Below are positions 36,354 to 44,228 of a DNA stretch of 64,000 nt, one piece after another. Source of the DNA: Sulfurospirillum sp. (GTDB taxonomy: Bacteria > Campylobacterota > Campylobacteria > Campylobacterales > Sulfurospirillaceae). The position numbers were made by a program, and so were the translations under genes. Position 1 is the stretch's first letter. Each line of letters starts with the position of its first letter. Below the pieces are notes generated by a model. It saw only the letters and a program-made list of their open reading frames with translations. It did not search any database and was not told the DNA's origin. The stretch is from NCBI GenBank assembly GCA_014859685.1, contig JACUTU010000001.1, positions 439,300 through 503,299 of the forward strand, written 5' to 3'.

Positions 36354-36692
36354 TCATAGCCTGATTTTCCAGTTTTCAAGTACAAACAAATCAGGCGTGG
36401 CACTTACTTTACTAAAACCCTTACATGTAAGATACACAAGCCTTCCTTGCGAGAGGCATACCACAAATCGCTCTTCAAAAACTGCATAGTTTTTTGCTCC
36501 AAGATAACTAAATAATGCTTCAAAGCTCTCTGGTGTTTCATAAGCTTCTTGTGTGATATTTGCGGCTATTGTATCTTTAAGCACTTCTAAAAAACTTTCA
36601 TTTTCTTTAAGCCATGAAGGAATTGACCAGCTTTGTTCACCATACATGTAAGATGCAAATAGTTCAGAATTTTTTAGTATGACTCGCTTCAT
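36354..36692 (-). CDS. Hypothetical protein
   Basis: A 112-aa soluble protein that I do not recognise. It begins MKRVILKNSELFASYMYGEQ and has W-rich segments (WSIPSWLKENES) and FEERFVVCLSQGRLVYLTCKG. GGAG stands 8 bases before the chosen ATG; the frame is open two codons further to a TTG. It is convergent with the aldo/keto reductase gene with a 6-base gap. Two TACATGTA palindromes fall inside it. Confidence 0.65.
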   Translation of the reverse strand: MKRVILKNSELFASYMYGEQSWSIPSWLKENESFLEVLKDTIAANITQEAYETPESFEALFSYLGAKNYAVFEERFVVCLSQGRLVYLTCKGFSKVSATPDLFVLENWKIRL

Positions 36693-36787
36693 CCACAAAT
36701 CTCCTTTTCATTTTAGCAAGGCTTTGCCTGTTGGCAAGAATCAAACCTCATTTTTATTTTCTCGTATCAACTTGTCAATACGAGGGT

Positions 36788-37366
36788 TCACCTATCTTGT
36801 ATCCAAGCATATAAAGCGTTCAAATTCATAGGTTTTGCAAACAGATATCCTTGCGCTTCTTCGCAATGATTGAGGCGTAAATAATCAGCCTGCTCTTGGG
36901 TTTCTATACCCTCTGCTAGCGTAATCATCCGCATATTGTCACTTAGATTGATTATCGAATTGGCGATTGAACACGCATCCTCTTCAAATGGAAGATCCTG
37001 CACAAATGAGATGTCAATCTTCAGCTTATCGACAGGCAATTTACGCAAATACGAAAGTGAAGAGTAGCCCGTACCAAAATCATCAATCGCTATATGAATG
37101 CCCATCGCTTTTATCTCTCCTAGCAACTTTATCCATCGTTGCGGGTCATACATAATCACAGATTCTGTGATCTCTATCTCAAGATTGTGCGGCTGTATGC
37201 CTGTTAGTTCGATAGTTTCACAAAGTTTTTTGAAAAAATCACTATGTTCTATTTGTATACCTGAGACATTGACACACATTTTTCCATCAAAACCAAATTC
37301 TTTTTTGAGTTTTACCATATCTTTGCAAGCTTGTTCAAGCACAAGCGCACCCACTGGAATAATCAT
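36788..37366 (-). pseudogene. 5'-truncated EAL-domain (c-di-GMP phosphodiesterase) gene
   Basis: The 192-residue frame is the C-terminal two thirds of an EAL domain: IPVGALVLEQACKDM, CVNVSGIQIEHSDF, ESVIMYDP, AIDDFGTGYSSLSYLRKL, KIDISFVQDL, AEGIETQEQADYL and QGYLFAKPM. The E-A-L motif itself and everything before it are missing. Homology continues a few codons upstream of the first ATG (FEDSK) and ends at a T-tract at about 37380, where phage-type DNA begins. I infer the gene was cut by the prophage; the missing half is not in this window. Confidence 0.8.
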
Positions 37367-37378
37367 CTTTGAATCTTC

Positions 37379-37404
37379 AAAAAAAGAGCTTTAGTTTAGC
37401 TCTT
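37379..37404 (-). terminator. Intrinsic terminator at the prophage edge
   Basis: On the minus strand a perfect 7-bp stem AAGAGCT/AGCTCTT with a 7-base loop is followed by a run of seven T. It contains the stop codon of the frameshifted gene at 37396-37658. The T-run abuts the first EAL homology, so it marks the boundary of the prophage or its flank. Confidence 0.75.
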
Positions 37405-37658
37405 CTTGTTAGGCAAAACCTCTGCTAAAATCTTATTCACACCATTTCTTTTATCATTTATGCGCTCTAACTGAATCACTCCGCCATTTGTAGGGCAATC
37501 CATATCATCAAAGAGCTTTTCTACTGCACATTCCATAATCTCTTGAGTAATATCTTTCTCACAACGAAAAAGCCCTCATCATAAGCTTGTAGAGAGATGA
37601 TGCCTGTCTCGTGGTTATAGACTATTTTGAGTTCTGAGGGTTCTTTATCTGAGTTCAT
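37396..37658 (-). pseudogene. Small unknown gene with a frameshift
   Basis: From the ATG at 37658 the frame reads MNSDKEPSELKIVYNHETGI and on to YDEGFF, then runs into VVRKILLKRLWNVQ and a stop at 37521. Moving frame near the T-run in GGCTTTTTCG gives a better continuation (EKDITQEIMECAVEKLFDDM, DCPTNGGVIQLERINDKRNG) that ends at 37396 just at a terminator. I infer one gene of roughly 88 codons with a frameshift, real or a sequencing error. Its start overlaps the stop of the upstream frame (ATGA). Function unknown. Confidence 0.6.
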
Positions 37659-38005
37659 AAATTCTCACTCCAAGGAAGCTCCATATATGACCACTGTTTA
37701 TACACTTTAGCTTCAGGATTTTCACAAAACTTACCGTGCGACCATCGTATTTCTATTTTTAATGGAATTTCAAACTGCTTATTTGTGATTTTATCTTTAA
37801 ACAAAAAATGTAATATAACTTCTGGTTGACCTGCATTTTTTGGACTTGCAACAATATCTAAAAAAGAATATTTTTTTATCCAATTTGTACTGTCTTCTAG
37901 CTGACTTGCGAATGGTTTATTTTTTTCAGTTCCAGCAATAATATATTTAATTCCATTTATAAAAAAGAGTTTAGAATGTCTAAGAGTTGTAAATAGATAA
38001 AAAGA
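37655..38005 (-). pseudogene. Start-less remnant of an unknown gene
   Basis: An open frame of 116 codons from a TAG at 38006-38008 to the TGA at 37655. The protein part (INGIKYIIAGTEKNKPFASQ; IVASPKNAGQPEVILHFLFK; IEIRWSHGKFCENPEAK; WSYMELPWSENL) looks coding, with a high share of tryptophan and tyrosine, but no ATG, GTG or TTG occurs before the last third. It is therefore probably the 3' part of a gene whose beginning was lost in the same event that cut the reverse transcriptase gene. Family unknown. Confidence 0.55.
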
Positions 38006-38059
38006 CTAAAAGAGCTTTATTATGGGCTTAGAGTAAGTTTTAGTGGACATTTTAAAACA

Positions 38060-38143
38060 TTAGACTTTTTTAGACTTTTTAAACGCCATAAACATATTTG
38101 CAGGCTCTATAACTTTTTCTAGCAGATTTGCGTTTCTCTTCAC
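38060..38143 (-). pseudogene. Remnant of a DGR reverse transcriptase gene (first 27 codons)
   Basis: A GTG at 38143 with AGGA 6 bases upstream opens a 27-codon frame with the residues KRNANLLEKVIEPANMFMAF then KKSKKV and a TAA. This is like the N-terminus of DGR reverse transcriptases (pattern NLxxKIxxxENLxxAFxKAxKGK), and it stands where the RT gene always stands, directly after avd and the template repeat. The remaining 300 or so codons, including the catalytic QxxxSQ and YxDD region, are absent. The identification is inferred from motif and position. Confidence 0.65.
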
Positions 38144-38279
38144 TTTTTTTCCTGTAAAATCTTGAGAGCTTCACCCGAGAGTTACCACAATCAAGATTTA
38201 AAAATATTTCGAGACAAGCCCAAGATACCGTATCCCTATAGTTCCACTTCACCCTTACAAGTCTTGAGGCTTTTATAGT

Positions 38280-38386
38280 CACGACCGCCCACATTGTTGT
38301 TCGAATTGCCACGGACATTGTTCAAATTGCGAGCACGAGAACCCGAAGCGGAAACATTGTTCCAATTCCCAAACACAATAGGGGAC
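38280..38386 (-). repeat. DGR template repeat (TR)
   Basis: A 107-bp copy of the 3' end of the tail fibre gene, offset by exactly 601 bases from the variable repeat at 38881-38987. Of 107 positions 95 agree; all 12 differences fall on adenines of the template as read on the minus strand (21 adenines in all) and none on the other 86 positions. On the minus strand the template holds runs of AAC/AAT triplets, the typical substrate of adenine mutagenesis. It lies between avd and the RT remnant. Confidence 0.95.
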
Positions 38387-38416
38387 ACACACATATCAAT
38401 ACGATACCTTATATAA

Positions 38417-38815
38417 CTACCATCTGTTTTCAGATTTTATTTTTTTGATCCATCCACCGATGAGCCGCCCAATCTCATCGCTCAAAAAGCTAAGATTTGC
38501 ATATCTTTTTTCAGCAATCGCCAAAGGATTATCCCCATCTGTCTTACCATCTTTAAAAGAAAAATACCCTAGATGATATGCCAATAACAACTTTGCTTTA
38601 AGTCTCTCATGTGTGATATCTAGCTCACTTAGAGTTGTTTTTTTATGATACTTTTTTTGCCCCTCTACCATAAGGTCAAACACTCTATACATATCATCCC
38701 GTATACTTTGGCAGAGCGCATATTTTTCACTTTTTGGAAAGTGATTGAGATAGAGATTTGTTTGTTTTGCTAAGGTTATAAACTTCCTTACAAAAAGCGT
38801 ACTTACATCATCCAT
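38417..38815 (-). CDS. avd: DGR accessory variability determinant (Avd-like four-helix protein)
   Basis: A 132-aa, positively charged, all-helical protein: SEKYALCQSIRDDMYRVFDL, THERLKAKLLLAYHLGYFSF, SDEIGRLIGGWIKKIKSENR. This matches the four-helix-bundle bAvd family, which forms a pentamer that binds the DGR reverse transcriptase and template RNA during mutagenic homing. The order fibre gene - avd - template repeat - RT is the classic one from the Bordetella phage BPP-1 element. It is 36 bases downstream of the fibre gene. Confidence 0.85.
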   Translation of the reverse strand: MDDVSTLFVRKFITLAKQTNLYLNHFPKSEKYALCQSIRDDMYRVFDLMVEGQKKYHKKTTLSELDITHERLKAKLLLAYHLGYFSFKDGKTDGDNPLAIAEKRYANLSFLSDEIGRLIGGWIKKIKSENRW

Positions 38816-38840
38816 CTAAATTCTCCAAAAAAAATTTCAA

Positions 38841-38862
38841 GTGCAGGGTTATCACCCTGCAC
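38841..38862 (-). repeat. Hairpin/cruciform downstream of the variable repeat
   Basis: A perfect 9-bp inverted repeat (GTGCAGGGT / ACCCTGCAC) with a 4-base loop, 18 bases past the end of the variable repeat. The fibre gene's TGA lies at the loop. BPP-1-type DGRs need a GC-rich hairpin with a 4-base loop just after the VR for target recognition, so this is the expected element. It could also stop transcription, but no T-run follows. Confidence 0.8.
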
Positions 38863-40273
38863 GACGAGGAACCAAGTAGGCACGACCGCCCACAACGGTG
38901 TTCGAACTGCCACGGACAGCGTTCAAAGAGCGAGCACGAGAACCCGAAGCGGAAACATGGACCCAATACCCAAACACAATAGGGGACATTTCATTTCTCT
39001 GATATCGCCAAAATCCATCATTGCCATATCTAGAAGCTCCTGCCGTACTCACGGCGGTGTCATCCTTTGGCAGACCTAGCGAGTCTATCTTGTAAGCATT
39101 TGTAGCTCTATCAGTGCTTCCATTGTAAAACTGATTTGTCCCGTTACCGAAAAGAACAGTAGTATTATTTAGCGTAAGAGGTATGCTAACCACATCATAG
39201 AGTGTCGTGTCATAGGCGTTTGCGCTAGTAAGCGTTGCTATATCAACCTCTTCTTTGAGCACCATATGCACCCCATTTATATCGGTGATATACCCACTTG
39301 CCACTTCCCACATCAAACCGTTGACATCTGCTATGCCGCTTTTTTGACCACAATGAGTAATCTTAGCAAACACACTATCACTCACACCACCGCTAAGACC
39401 ACAGGTGGCATACCCGCTTGCCGTGTAGACTACACTGCTATCATTTGCATCTCTAAGTGCGTTGTTGTTGCACCCTTTTGGTGCGTATGGAGCCGTGAAA
39501 GCCCATGCACACGCTGCAAAGTTATTGTTCCTATAGCACGCTTGATAGTGAGCATCGCCTAAGTCTGTTAGCATCGTTGCCAAAAAGATAGACATCTCTA
39601 CAAACTCATCCCCTCTACTTTTAACAGCGGCATACATCCCATCATATCTATTGAGTGGTGCTTGTCCATTAGCCGTACACTGCGAGATAGGGTTATGATC
39701 TACATGCGTTGAAGCAGGGTCAAGGTTTCTTTTGCTCACAAACACATTTCCCTCGAGTCCGCCTTTATACTTGTCCACAAACACGCCCGCAACTTCAAAG
39801 CCGTTGTTTACAAAAACTCTAGGAAGCTTGTAATCGCTTGCAAGCGTAGCACTCACATCTATTCTCTGCCCATAGTATGGAGCGTTTATATCATACGAGT
39901 ATTTTACATAGTGTTTCGGTACCCACACCATCACACTACCGCTAAGCGCATGCATATAGTTCCCGTATGTGTCACTCAGTGGATTGTTATAGTCCCCTAT
40001 CCCTATCATCCCATACTCACTAGCGATAGCATCAGGTGCTACCCCTTTACCAAAACCGAAACTCCCAGCTACGCCGATGCTATTTACGATTGGCGTGATG
40101 ATAGTTTGCAAGTGATTGACCACTTCGATTTTTTTGTTTTCTATAGTCGTTATTGCGCTATTTTTGCTTGATTCTATCTGCGTAAATCCCCCGTCAAATC
40201 TCTGTAAAAGCCCAGTTTGCTGTGTAAGCAACTCTCCTAGTTTTATGTTCAAACTCGCATCAATTGTTCCCAT
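38852..40273 (-). CDS. Phage tail fibre / receptor-binding protein, DGR target
   Basis: The 473-aa protein has a short N-terminal coiled region (LGELLTQQTGLLQRFDGGFT), a central domain and a C-terminal lectin-like fold of the formylglycine-enzyme type (GLMWEVASGYITDINGVH; GNDGFWRYQRNE; GGRAYLVPRRAG). The last 45 residues contain the variable repeat. In the template the variable residues would be mostly asparagine; here they are Y, V, H, S, A, S, T and others. It is the last structural gene of the tail block and should decide host-receptor choice. A cysteine-rich middle (QCTANG, CYRNNNFAACAW, KGCNN) is notable. Confidence 0.9.
   Translation of the reverse strand: MGTIDASLNIKLGELLTQQTGLLQRFDGGFTQIESSKNSAITTIENKKIEVVNHLQTIITPIVNSIGVAGSFGFGKGVAPDAIASEYGMIGIGDYNNPLSDTYGNYMHALSGSVMVWVPKHYVKYSYDINAPYYGQRIDVSATLASDYKLPRVFVNNGFEVAGVFVDKYKGGLEGNVFVSKRNLDPASTHVDHNPISQCTANGQAPLNRYDGMYAAVKSRGDEFVEMSIFLATMLTDLGDAHYQACYRNNNFAACAWAFTAPYAPKGCNNNALRDANDSSVVYTASGYATCGLSGGVSDSVFAKITHCGQKSGIADVNGLMWEVASGYITDINGVHMVLKEEVDIATLTSANAYDTTLYDVVSIPLTLNNTTVLFGNGTNQFYNGSTDRATNAYKIDSLGLPKDDTAVSTAGASRYGNDGFWRYQRNEMSPIVFGYWVHVSASGSRARSLNAVRGSSNTVVGGRAYLVPRRAG
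38881..38987 (-). repeat. DGR variable repeat (VR)
   Basis: The 107-bp 3' segment of the fibre gene that matches the template at 38280-38386. Mismatches are clustered in the codons for the ligand-binding loops (FGYWVHVSASG, RSLNAVRGSSNTVVGGR), with the conserved core GSRAR and flanks unchanged. The 3' end nearest the hairpin, GGGCGGTCGTG on the coding strand, is identical in both repeats and would be the initiation site for homing. Confidence 0.95.
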
Positions 40274-40275
40274 TT

Positions 40276-40713
40276 TTACATCTCCTCTTCTATTGTTTTA
40301 AACTCTTTAAGTGTTACTGCCTCATTGATTCTCATCTCAAAAGCGCTACAGATATCTCTGTGGTTGTTGATATATGCCCACATCTCATCTTTATCAACCT
40401 GCGTGTAGCCTTGCAAGTTGTTGATGTTGTTTTGTTTGTAGAGTGGATAAAGACCCTCTATATCTTTGTTTGTTTTGGTTCTTATGAAGTTTAAAAGTTT
40501 ATCTTTCATAAACACCATTTGAACGCTGGTTAAAAACTCCCCACCCTCGCACTCTACGGCTCTGTTTTCATTGGCTTCTAGCCATGTTGCTATCTTCTCA
40601 TCGGTTGCGGTGACCAAAAAGCCATCACTCCCATCCTCTAGTGTGTGAATATCACACTCCTCTTCATCTAGATTATAAAGTGAAACAGACTCACTACTTT
40701 TAAAAAATCTCAT
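40276..40713 (-). CDS. Phage hypothetical protein upstream of the tail fibre
   Basis: A 145-aa acidic soluble protein (RFFKSSESVSLYNLDEEECD; ATWLEANENRAVECEGGEFL; GYTQVDKDEMWAYINNHRDI). I do not recognise it. It ends 2 bases before the fibre gene and starts 18 bases after gpD, so it is part of the tail operon and may be a fibre chaperone or baseplate part. No domain is evident. Confidence 0.7.
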   Translation of the reverse strand: MRFFKSSESVSLYNLDEEECDIHTLEDGSDGFLVTATDEKIATWLEANENRAVECEGGEFLTSVQMVFMKDKLLNFIRTKTNKDIEGLYPLYKQNNINNLQGYTQVDKDEMWAYINNHRDICSAFEMRINEAVTLKEFKTIEEEM

Positions 40714-40731
40714 TCTTTTTTTTCCTTTTTT

Positions 40732-41649
40732 CTAATTTTCAAACTCTACAGTAGTAGTAAAACCACCGCCATCAAACCTATGAGAAACTCGCATAATCCC
40801 ATAGATACCATCATCATACGAACCACTTACATGTAAGGTTCCTCCAGCAAACATAACACGCCCCATCATCTCTAAAGAACCCGTTATAGTGCCTTTGTTT
40901 GCCCGTTCAAGCCTTGCTTTTGCTTTAAGCAGCGCTTCGTTTTCATCTTTGAAGCTTCCTTGTATCTCTAAAGTTGGATTTTCATCACCATAGCTTACCT
41001 CCTTATCGGTGTTGGATTTTGTGTCTCGCCAAGTAGCTTTCACACTGCCGTACTTCGTTTTGTTAGAGTGGGTGATATCAAGAGATATACAATCATCATA
41101 ATCCACGCCATAGCTTAGTTTTTCTTGCTTTTTGGCGCCAAAAAAGAGCGTATTGTTTTTGATAGAAAAGATTTGATTTACATCTTTTGCAAGCCTCATC
41201 AAAAAAGCCAAATCGCTCTCATCGTGCTGTGCAAAATAGCTAAAATCCGCATCAAAATCACACAGCACATCCAAAGAGTGTTCTCGTGCTATCTGCTCAC
41301 ACAGCGCTTTATAGCTCATATCTTTGAAGTCTCTTGTTTTTTTTCTCTTTAGCTCCCCACCAAAATCAACCGCCGTAGCTTTGATGCTCAAAACCTCTCT
41401 ATTTTTTCTACTTGTTGTTTGCACTTTGTAGGTTCCTAAAAACTCTAAGCCACTCTCTTCATACCCAAGCCAAAGTTTCAGCTCATCGCCATAGAGTGGT
41501 CGTGTATAGGCTCCTGCTACTTTGAGGGTGACTTCATCGCTTAACACTCCCTCTTCATCGCTTACCTCAAGGCTTATCATGTTTTTTTGCAAAACATCGG
41601 TAACATCGCTACTATTTACCTCTACTCTAAATATAGGCGTCAGCTCCAT
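40732..41649 (-). CDS. Phage tail hub protein (P2 gpD-like)
   Basis: A 305-aa protein of the late-control gpD / baseplate hub family. It begins with FRVEVNSSDVTDVLQKNMIS and LSDEVTLKVAGAYTRPLYGD, and has a middle stretch FSYFAQHDESDLAFLMRLAK that is typical of the family. The C-terminal beta domain contains GTITGSLEMMGRVMFAGGTL. It connects tail tube and spike. The stop of gpX overlaps its start by 10 bases, as in P2-like tails (X followed by D). Confidence 0.85.
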   Translation of the reverse strand: MELTPIFRVEVNSSDVTDVLQKNMISLEVSDEEGVLSDEVTLKVAGAYTRPLYGDELKLWLGYEESGLEFLGTYKVQTTSRKNREVLSIKATAVDFGGELKRKKTRDFKDMSYKALCEQIAREHSLDVLCDFDADFSYFAQHDESDLAFLMRLAKDVNQIFSIKNNTLFFGAKKQEKLSYGVDYDDCISLDITHSNKTKYGSVKATWRDTKSNTDKEVSYGDENPTLEIQGSFKDENEALLKAKARLERANKGTITGSLEMMGRVMFAGGTLHVSGSYDDGIYGIMRVSHRFDGGGFTTTVEFEN

Positions 41650-41840
41650 AAAGCTTTGGTCTCCTCTTTTGGTTTGGTTTCAAATATAGGAAGATAGACT
41701 ATATCCCCGCTATTTAAAGTGTCTTTGCCCAGTAAGTGCTGGTTTGCTTCAAGCACCGCAAAAAAATTGTCCAGACTCTCATACGCCCTAAACACTACCG
41801 CATCGATTCTATCGCCATCATGTGCCATATAACTATTCAT
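41640..41840 (-). CDS. Phage tail protein X (LysM-like)
   Basis: A 66-aa protein starting NSYMAHDGDRIDAVVFRAYE with LDNFFAVLEANQHLLGKDTL and GDIVYLPIF, which is the LysM-like fold of P2 gpX. It overlaps gpU by 8 bases and gpD by 10. Small size and position are exactly as in P2-type tails. Confidence 0.88.
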   Translation of the reverse strand: MNSYMAHDGDRIDAVVFRAYESLDNFFAVLEANQHLLGKDTLNSGDIVYLPIFETKPKEETKALWS

Positions 41841-42192
41841 AATAAACCTCTATGCTAAGTTTTAACTCCTGTTTAAGCGGGCTTCCATTTGCATCAAAAT
41901 AGCTCTTAACTATCTCACACTCGCTCACCAATACTCTATGCCCAACCCCATCGCCAAACACCATCCAAAGAGGCTTTTTGGCTTTGATTTTTGCTTCAAA
42001 ATATTTTAGATAGTCCCTTTTTTTATTATAATAAACCACTTCAAGAGTAAAGCTCTCATCGTATAGCCCTATGGCTTGATGGTGTACGCTTTTACCTAGT
42101 CTGGCATTTTTCGCAAAGGGGAGTGAGAGTTTTTTAGCGATACTCTCACTCTCTTTTATATCAAAGTAAAAATCATCAATCATACATATCAT
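41833..42192 (-). CDS. Phage tail protein U (tail terminator)
   Basis: A 119-aa protein similar to P2 gpU, which ends tail-tube growth. Typical parts are FTLEVVYYNKKRDYLKYFEA, KKPLWMVFGDGVGHRVLVSE and a final beta strand ELKLSIEVYYE. It overlaps the tape-measure gene by 4 bases. The call rests on pattern and on synteny T-U-X-D. Confidence 0.82.
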   Translation of the reverse strand: MICMIDDFYFDIKESESIAKKLSLPFAKNARLGKSVHHQAIGLYDESFTLEVVYYNKKRDYLKYFEAKIKAKKPLWMVFGDGVGHRVLVSECEIVKSYFDANGSPLKQELKLSIEVYYE

Positions 42193-44192
42193 GCAACATC
42201 TCCCAGTGTTCTGTTTTTCTCATTTGCTCGTATCTCTTTGAGTGCTATCTCTACTGCTTTTTGGATATCTATCTTCATAGCTTGTATCTCCTCTTTCGAA
42301 GTTACTTTTGGGTTATTGATATTGACAACTACACTTAATGTTGAATCTTTAGTCTTTGATTTTGAAGTATTTTCAAACTTTGGAGTCACAACCGCTTGAT
42401 TTACCTTTGGCGTTACAACCGCAGGAGTTGCCATCGCAAGTGTTCCTGCCGTTGCTATAGCAACCGTGCTATTTTTTAATACCGTTGCAACTTTGGAGGG
42501 TTTTTTCTCCTCCTTTTTTTTCTCTTTATCATCCCCGCCAAATCCAAAAAAACCACCGATGGATTTAGATATAGAGCTTATCTTTTCTATCCCGCTACTT
42601 ACAAAACTAAATTTTGCCCCAACCCAATCAAAAAACGATCCCCAAGCCTCTTTTATAGGATCCCAAAATGTATACAACAACAATCCCGCACCAACAACGG
42701 CACCTACGACCAAGCCTATGGGGTTTGCTAAGATTGCAGTATTTAGAAGCAAAGCCCCAACTCTTGCAACTAAAAAAGCATTTTTGAGAGCCAAAAATCC
42801 AGTGACTGCATACCCTGCTACAAACCCAACGCCACTTATAGCGATACTTGTAAGTGCTAATCCCGCAGCAAGCCCAAGAACTACTTTGATGCCATCTCCT
42901 AAAACAGGGATATTGATAAGCGAAGCAAAGCCACTACTTACGGTTCGTATCACACTTACTACGCCATTGAGGGCAGGAAGCAAAACCGAGCCAAAATTGA
43001 TAGCGATTTCACTTACGCCATTGCCTAATAGTTTCAGATTGTTAGCGGTTGTTGCACTTCTTGCTTCAAACTCTCTTTGCATTGAGTTTTGATATTTTGT
43101 GGCATCGCTTGTGAGGCTAAGAGCTTTTTCATAGTTTTCAAGCCCACCCACAAGTAATGCTATATCGTCGCTATATTCAGCCCCAAACAAATCAGACAAT
43201 ACGCCCATTTGTTCAGTTTTGTCCACCTTGCTTAGAGTTTGCAAGAAGTTATTTAATGCCCCTTGAGCATCTTCATCTACTGCTTTTTTCAGCTCTGTGG
43301 CATCAAGCCCAATGCCTTGAAGAGCATCTTGAAATTTGGCTCCTTGTTTGTCTGCTGTTTTTAGTTTGAGTAAAAGTGCATTGATGGATGTTGCCGCAAC
43401 TTCTGGTGGTTTGCCCAGCGCTATAAAAGCACTGCTTAATGCTCCAGCTTCAATGGATGTTAGCCCAAAAACTTTCGCCACACCGCCAATGCGACCAAGA
43501 GTGCTTACAACATCGGCAGCCTTTGCCGCACTGTTATCGCTTAGGTGGTTGATACTATCGCCTAGATTTTTAACCTCGCTCATCGATAAACCATACACAT
43601 TCATGAGCTTTGCTATACTATCTCCAGCATCTCCTGCGCTCATGTCAAACGCCGTACTCATCTTAGCGACGGTTGTTGTAAATTCCATTAGGTTATCTTT
43701 GGCAATTCCTAGTTGCCCACCACTTGCCGTAATCTGCGCCAACTCATTTGCACTTAAAGGAATTGTTTTAGAGAGCGATAAAAGAGAAGATTCAAACCCC
43801 TTAAACTCTACATCATTAGCAAAATCCACTACTTTTTTGACATCTGCCATCGAGCTTTCAAAATCTATAGCTACTTTTATAGGAGCCGCTATAGTCGCCC
43901 CAATAGCGAACTTTTCCATGATAGAGCTTTTAAATTTTTCTCTCCCCTCTATAACCGTATCTATTTTGATTTTGTTTTTATTGATTTTAGATATGGCACT
44001 GCTAAGGCTTGCTATCTGTTTTTCAGCCCTTTTGTACTCTTTAGTGTCTGCTTTGAGGTTTGCTTTTTTTGTGTTGAGTGCAGAGATAGAGAGGTTAAGT
44101 TTATTGAGGGCATAGTTGCTATTAGCCAATGCTTTAGCACCGCTAAAAACACTCCCTATGACGATACTAACTCCCATGGTTTTTAAACTCAT
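42189..44192 (-). CDS. Phage tail tape-measure protein
   Basis: A 667-aa protein that sets tail length and is extended through the tube. It has an N-terminal coiled region, the TP901-type core with LSANELAQITASGGQLGIAK, TAFDMSAGDAGDSIAKLMNV and AAKAADVVSTLGRIGGVAKV, hydrophobic helices at about 405-515, and a lysine-rich tail (GDDKEKKKEEKKPSK). The length is in the range of P2 gpT (about 815) but shorter, implying a shorter tail. The start overlaps nothing; a 180-base gap to the E' frame precedes it. Confidence 0.92.
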   Translation of the reverse strand: MSLKTMGVSIVIGSVFSGAKALANSNYALNKLNLSISALNTKKANLKADTKEYKRAEKQIASLSSAISKINKNKIKIDTVIEGREKFKSSIMEKFAIGATIAAPIKVAIDFESSMADVKKVVDFANDVEFKGFESSLLSLSKTIPLSANELAQITASGGQLGIAKDNLMEFTTTVAKMSTAFDMSAGDAGDSIAKLMNVYGLSMSEVKNLGDSINHLSDNSAAKAADVVSTLGRIGGVAKVFGLTSIEAGALSSAFIALGKPPEVAATSINALLLKLKTADKQGAKFQDALQGIGLDATELKKAVDEDAQGALNNFLQTLSKVDKTEQMGVLSDLFGAEYSDDIALLVGGLENYEKALSLTSDATKYQNSMQREFEARSATTANNLKLLGNGVSEIAINFGSVLLPALNGVVSVIRTVSSGFASLINIPVLGDGIKVVLGLAAGLALTSIAISGVGFVAGYAVTGFLALKNAFLVARVGALLLNTAILANPIGLVVGAVVGAGLLLYTFWDPIKEAWGSFFDWVGAKFSFVSSGIEKISSISKSIGGFFGFGGDDKEKKKEEKKPSKVATVLKNSTVAIATAGTLAMATPAVVTPKVNQAVVTPKFENTSKSKTKDSTLSVVVNINNPKVTSKEEIQAMKIDIQKAVEIALKEIRANEKNRTLGDVA

Positions 44193-44228
44193 ATCCTAAG
44201 CTCCTTTTTCTTTTGCTATAATTCAAGT

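Noticed and set aside
38079..38318. 79-codon minus-strand frame running from the template repeat to the RT start
   Set aside because: It crosses the template repeat and the spacer, which serve as RNA template; the residues show no domain, and the RT start lies in another frame.
42466..44115. Long plus-strand open frames (208 and 259 codons) opposite the tape-measure gene
   Set aside because: They are mirror frames of a clear tape-measure protein, low in complexity and rich in S, A, L and P, with no domain and no suitable promoter.
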